Positions 59,862 through 64,000 of a DNA stretch of 64,000 nt are shown one piece after another. Source of the DNA: Filosporella fistucella (taxonomy: Eukaryota > Ascomycota > Leotiomycetes > Helotiales); assembly GCA_030077755.1 (NCBI GenBank), contig JAQJZZ010000018.1:1178001-1242000 (forward strand), read 5' to 3'. Position 1 is the first letter of the stretch, and the number at the start of each line of letters is the position of its first letter. Under the pieces are notes generated by a model. That model had not been told where the DNA came from. It was given only the letters and a program-made list of their open reading frames with translations, and did not search any database. Position numbers and translations under genes: made by a program.

Positions 59862-60622
59862 TCACACAATATCTTCGGCTGCCTGTTGTCTCGGCAGCTC
59901 GGCCTCGGGGGTTCGACGTCTTGCAGCTCCAGTATCTGCAACACCCAACGATGTTGAGTTTTCAGGCAGCTTAGAATCAGGCCTGAACTTTCCGTCCAAG
60001 TCGTTCAGCTTCGCAGTAATTGTCAAGCTCTTCTGGTCAAGGGAAGGTACCACAAGAATGGCTTGGAGGAAACTACTCGGCTGTCAGTACTCGCCTGAAA
60101 GAAGAAATATATGTACTCGGCTTACACCACGAACCATCCCACAACTACAGCGGCTTTCCATGCTCCACTCCAGTACCTATCCTTAGCAGCATTGCCAATA
60201 ATCAAGCATAGAGCAAGACCAGCTATGAGCACAATGTCCGCAAACGAGGAGATTTTTGGTTTCTTTTGCACTCCAAGCTCATTTCTCCATTCGTTTTGAC
60301 GAAGCTCGATAGTGACTTTGAAAATGTGAGAGACTGAATGATGAATAATCATGAGAATGTTGAAGATCAATAACAAAGCAAGGAAAATCGCAGATGCAAT
60401 GAATGCGGCACCTCCATCGAGAACGAAGATTATAAATGCAGTGAGTGCAAGAATGCTGGAGATGATTCGAAGGGTAAGAACTGGATAGATTGTAATGGCG
60501 CATGAGTTGGGTAGACGTCTAAGGCCCGAGGACACATTTGGGAGAAGCCGCTGATGAGGTGAAGAGTCTCGTTCTGTGTCATCGGAGGTCCGGGGTAAGA
60601 CGTGGTATTGTTGAGCAGGCAT
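59862..60622 (-). CDS. Four-TM membrane protein, unknown function
   Basis: Predicted 235-aa polytopic membrane protein. Exons 60622-60126 and 60072-59862. The intron, read as GTAAGCC..CTGACAGCCGAGTAG (53 nt), joins VVGWFV|VFLQAILVV. Another pairing (GTGTAA donor with the nearer CAG) also keeps a frame, so a few residues at the join are uncertain. TM1 is in YPVLTLRIISSILALTAFIIFVL, TM2 is AAFIASAIFLALLLIFNILM, TM3 is FADIVLIAGLALCLIIG, and TM4 spans the intron. Both termini are hydrophilic and the C-terminal 60 residues are charged. The four-helix layout recalls MARVEL-type proteins, but I see no diagnostic motif. It converges with the Pex11-like gene, 215 bp away. Confidence 0.75.
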
Positions 60623-61759
60623 ATTGCAGTTTCTTGAAAGTTTTTAAAAATGATAAGAATGTAAAGAAAGAAATGTTTCTATTGACTCGAAGCTGCTCGA
60701 TACACTCTTGTTGATGTATATACTCGAGATTGTAATATCTCTGAGGAGAGGTGGCACCACTCTTGTATTATTCAGATCCTAACTGTATAGCAATTAATTG
60801 GGAAGCAGTGATAACCAACCCAGCAACATTGTCTGCCTTGTCCGTTCACTAAAAGGGCTAGCTGCGAAGATTAAGAAGGCTGTGACAGTCCCACACAGAT
60901 CAGCACTATGGACGTAAAACATGCAGCAAAACCACCTTTCTGACGCTACAGAGCACAAGAAATAGTGGGGAATAAACTCATAGCCATACGAATAAACGGA
61001 AAAGCTGTTACCTGGCCTCGAGCCCGCGTTGGTAAGGGTAGATAATAATAGACTTTGCATCGAGAAGTGCTATTTGTTACAGCCTGAGAGTTCGCTGAGG
61101 TGTGCGGCGAAGGTTGCACAGCCCCTTTGCAACCAATGAGACGAATCTGATCAAAGGTAGGATTCTATACTCCCCTCAAATGGACCGTTTTCCTGACAAG
61201 AAAACTTGGAAGAAGAATGTGAGAGAACTAGCCCCTGAGGGTGGGCTTCTCGAATCCTTCGTGCATGCTGTAGTGAGAAATGCAGCATTAAAAATTGAGT
61301 TCAGATGCTGCAACCAGTGTCCACGACAAGATCATCCAATCGAATCGGCCTGACGACTGACTTGAATTTATATTTGAACTGTTCGCCAGCAAGCTTTTCT
61401 ATTGAGAATAGCTGCTGGACTGGAGTATGGAGGAGTTGAGGATTTCTGAGTAAAGGATAATTAAAAAGGGTACACAAATCCCACACAAGAAGGACAATCT
61501 CTCACGCTAAGCACCACTTGAGTGTTGTATTTATGAAATTGAATCAAATCGCCATAATTATATTCGCGTCAAACTGTGTACGTATTATTATATGTAATTG
61601 ACGCGTTCTGTACAGCACCTAAGTATTGTAGCCAATACGGACTAGCGTGGTTTTCTGCAGCTTCCACATTTCAGGGTCCGTAAGAGAAACATTCTTAAGG
61701 TTTATGCTGTGGAATCATACATTCCTTCAAGAACATCACCAGCCCACCAGCCACTTACA
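60623..61759. other. Divergent intergenic region
   Basis: About 1.1 kb between the four-TM protein start (minus) and the 2H-like gene start (plus). Small frames here are unsupported. Confidence 0.55.
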
Positions 61760-62531
61760 ATGGCGATACAGAGAGGTTATGGCTTGCGTAAGAATTTCTA
61801 TGTTCCAATCTCAACCTTCGACCGACTCTGCTCATTCAATCTATGGAAGAACGGGATCGGTACATTGCTTTACTGACCTTTCTCCAGTGCTGAGATTTAG
61901 CCCCAGCTCGTTCACAAGGATAACTGCTCTTCGAGCAAAGTTTGGGAAATTTAAGGATATGCCAGAATATCCTTATGTGTCTCTGTGTACTGTGACCTCC
62001 CTCCTCCACTCCCCCTCTTTGTACGCTTGTTACTCTGCAGAAAACATGGAGTGCTAATATGTTCTAGTGCCTGGACTTTCCAAATCGATACCCAGAGATG
62101 CCATCATTGATGCCGTCTCTAAAATTACCTCTCGACGACAGCCATTTAAGGTAGCAACCGAGCCTCTTTCGATACTCACCTACAAATTCCGACGGGGCAC
62201 TGCAAAGGAGATCATTACTGGATATAAACTTATGTTTCAGCTACCAACAGAGCCTATTGAATCACTCCGGTCAGAGTTAATGGCAGAATTGGGGACTGTG
62301 ATCCAGAAGGCAAGCCCTAAACCCTACAACATGGGCAAAACACCATTTATACTTGTTCAGCATTTCGCAACAGAGGGCGAGGCTCTTGATCAACTTAAGG
62401 AGCTGGAAAAGCTTGGTCAGAATGAAAGTGTCGAGTTGGTGGCTGAGGCGTTATCGGCTAGACAATATGGGAAGGAGAAAGAGAAGGAGCTTAATTTGAT
62501 CCCAGAAGTCCCATTCTCGGGGTCTAATTAG
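61760..62531 (+). CDS. 2H phosphoesterase / 2'-5' RNA ligase-like protein lacking catalytic His
   Basis: Inferred exons 61760-61787, 61888-61986 and 62068-62531 give 196 aa. Introns are GTAAGA..CTCCAG (100 nt) and GTACTG..GTTCTAG (81 nt); both keep the frame but were chosen by protein resemblance, so exon ends are moderately sure. The order of blocks follows fungal 2'-5' RNA ligase-superfamily proteins: start YGLLLRFSPSSF, TALRAKF, EYPYVSLLPGL, a helix with AIIDAVSKITSRRQPFKV, MFQLPTEPIESLRSELMAEL, TPFILVQHFATEGEAL and a final acidic helix. In active members the third block is normally H-x-T/S-L and the late block H-x-T/S. Here the first His position is Tyr (YVSL) and the second is not His (PFILV). 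It may be a degenerate or repurposed copy, or a pseudogene with an intact frame. Confidence 0.6.
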
Positions 62532-62995
62532 GTCTTCTTCTGATGCAGGTGAGGATTTACTATATCAACTACACATCGGCGAATAATCTACATACACAAT
62601 GGGAGAGCAAGTCTTGTAACAACAGTGGATCTGGAGGAAATCATGAGCGGCGTATAAGCCAATTGTATTACTACACTGATGGAGCACAAACCGGAGAGAG
62701 AACTGAAAGCTGGCAAGTTCAATGCACGCATGCGATTACACTAGAATTTGGAAGGGATTTGGGGGTGGCGTCTGCAGAATATGTTCTGAGTTGGATTATT
62801 TGATTGTTTTGGTCCAACGAGAGCCATAAAACCCTCCTTCATTAACGGCAGATTCAGGGCACAAGAGGTTCCCCGAGAACGCTTTGTATATTACCATTGT
62901 ATGGCACAAAAAGTTGGCCACTGTACCTTACCTTTATAGAAGTCAATCCCACATAGTTCGCAGTACAACCCTCCAAGCTGTCTCTGCTCGAATTC
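62532..62995. other. Convergent intergenic region
   Basis: About 460 bp between two 3' ends. The open frames are short and unsupported. Confidence 0.55.
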
Positions 62996-63589
62996 TCAAT
63001 ACCAATATTTCCTCAACAGCCTCTCCTCCTCTCCACTCCATCTCGCATATGCCGCCACAGTTTTGACCAAAGGGTTTCCCAATCCTGCAATCAAACCTGG
63101 CCATCTCATATCCCCTAAATCCGCCATCAGACACAAATGCACAAAGCTTTTCGGCAACCCTTTTTCATCACAGAGACCATCTTTCGCTAGTCCATAAATG
63201 ATATATATACTCTTCTCAAAGCCTTCATGAGCAGGGACCACCTTTCCCAGAAACTCGATATCATGGTCCTGATCATTGAAGAATCGATGTCTGGTATTAA
63301 TGGGAATAACAACTGTCTCGCCTTGAGGAAAATGTAGTGTTTCCTCGCCAAGGACGACACCTAATTTTCCAGACGTACAGGTCAACTGCTCCTGGTAGGA
63401 ACCGTGATAGTGAAGTGGTGTGCCACCTCCTGGGGCGACTTTGCAGCGGATAAGGGTGTATTCTCCATTGGTCTCTGCGCAGTATTTTTCTATGGTGATT
63501 TTGTCTCTGATGATTGGATGGGTGAGAATACGTCGAGCTGGATCGCGTAGTCCAGGTGGTGAAATCGTACCTTTGGAGAGTGATTCCAT
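62996..63589 (-). CDS. Cupin-domain protein
   Basis: Single-domain cupin of 197 aa, single exon, ATG at 63589. Cupin motif 1 is seen in APGGGTPLHYHGSYQEQLTCTSGKLGV (G-x5-H-x-H-x4-Q-x5-G; Gln takes the usual Glu position). Motif 2 is in GETVVIPINTRHRFFN (G-x5-P-x-G/N-x2-H). So three metal-binding His are present. The C-terminal 90 residues are alpha-helical and contain hydrophobic stretches (KSFVHLCLMADLG, WPGLIAGLGN). Members of this group may be dioxygenases, isomerases or non-enzymatic; no substrate can be inferred. There is no signal peptide and no metabolic cluster next to it. Confidence 0.85.
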   Translation of the reverse strand: MESLSKGTISPPGLRDPARRILTHPIIRDKITIEKYCAETNGEYTLIRCKVAPGGGTPLHYHGSYQEQLTCTSGKLGVVLGEETLHFPQGETVVIPINTRHRFFNDQDHDIEFLGKVVPAHEGFEKSIYIIYGLAKDGLCDEKGLPKSFVHLCLMADLGDMRWPGLIAGLGNPLVKTVAAYARWSGEEERLLRKYWY

Positions 63590-64000
63590 TATATTTTTTG
63601 ACTCGGTGTTCGAGCGAAAGTGGAATATAAAATAGAAGGTTAGAGTCTAAAGCTTGAGATGATCAAGCTTATATCACAAGAAAACTAGGTTTTGCCGATG
63701 ATGACAGGCCATGGAGTAGTCGCGTCCATGTTTGAAGTGTCTCGAGATACTCAATTGCAATGTCCAATTATCAACCAAACCTGCTTACTCTGTACGAAGT
63801 GACAATGGCAAAAGTGCTGCCCATAACTCAAAGTATCCCTAGTGCTGATATAACCTTCCCAAACCCGCCCCTAAATCGTCGCTTAAGCCGTCATTGCAGC
63901 CGCCCCTGGATCCCTTGACCGACCATGGACCTACCTCAAATGGGCCTCGGATTCGGATTGACAGAAGGAAAACATACGTGTACGGTGGAAATATTGCAAA
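63590..64000. promoter_or_regulatory. Upstream region of the cupin gene
   Basis: About 410 bp containing the cupin promoter. No further gene is supported before the window ends. Confidence 0.45.

Noticed and set aside
61647..62057. 136-codon plus-strand frame
   Set aside because: Overlaps in another frame the exons of the 2H-like model, which has family resemblance; this frame has none.

Overview
The window is nuclear DNA of a filamentous ascomycete (Pezizomycotina). Support comes from many short introns (about 45-80 nt, GTRNGT donors, CTAAC/CTGAC-like branch sites, mostly CAG/TAG acceptors) and from Zn2Cys6 regulators, a HET-domain relic and an adenylation-thiolation-reductase NRPS-like enzyme. 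Gene content and style suggest Leotiomycetes, but that is inference. I see no rRNA or tRNA gene, no CRISPR array and no intact transposon. Exon joins were worked out by hand from reading-frame continuity and splice signals. Stop codons are read directly from the sequence; start codons are the best in-frame ATG.

Layout. 0-16 kb is an accessory-looking stretch. It holds a Zn2Cys6 regulator (-), a four-TM MARVEL-like protein (+), a secreted esterase-713-like hydrolase (-) with an unexplained fragment 3' of it, a decayed HET-domain gene (+), a large polytopic membrane protein with a probable GC-AG intron (-), and a secreted or GPI-anchored S10 serine carboxypeptidase (-). 18-30 kb is metabolic: fructose-1,6-bisphosphatase (+) with GCGGGG sites upstream, an A-T-R NRPS-like reductase (-) divergent from a short-chain dehydrogenase (+), and mitochondrial COQ3 (-) divergent from RIB3 (+). 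At 30.6-32.1 kb lies a four-finger C2H2 transcription factor (-). It is followed by about 12.3 kb (32.1-44.4 kb) with no recognisable gene, containing simple repeats and minus-strand splice-donor-like sites. 44.4-64 kb is mainly conserved housekeeping: a secreted Asn/Ser-rich protein (+), a DsbA-like protein (-), TFIIE-beta (-) divergent from a Tpr/Mlp nucleoporin (+), dynactin p27 (-) divergent from the complex I 51-kDa subunit (+), a Pex11-family peroxin (+), a four-TM protein (-), a 2H-phosphoesterase-like protein lacking its catalytic histidines (+) and a cupin (-).

How genes work together. The NRPS-like reductase and the SDR share a 1.07-kb divergent promoter and form a minimal carboxylate-reducing biosynthetic pair. 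COQ3, RIB3 (riboflavin, hence FMN) and the FMN-binding 51-kDa subunit all serve mitochondrial respiration, but they are scattered and not an obvious cluster. The HET relic and the 2H-like gene with lost active-site residues show gene decay. The most interesting leads are the NRPS-like/SDR pair, the histidine-less 2H protein, the 12-kb gene-free interval and a GC-rich double-hairpin patch near 20.4 kb.
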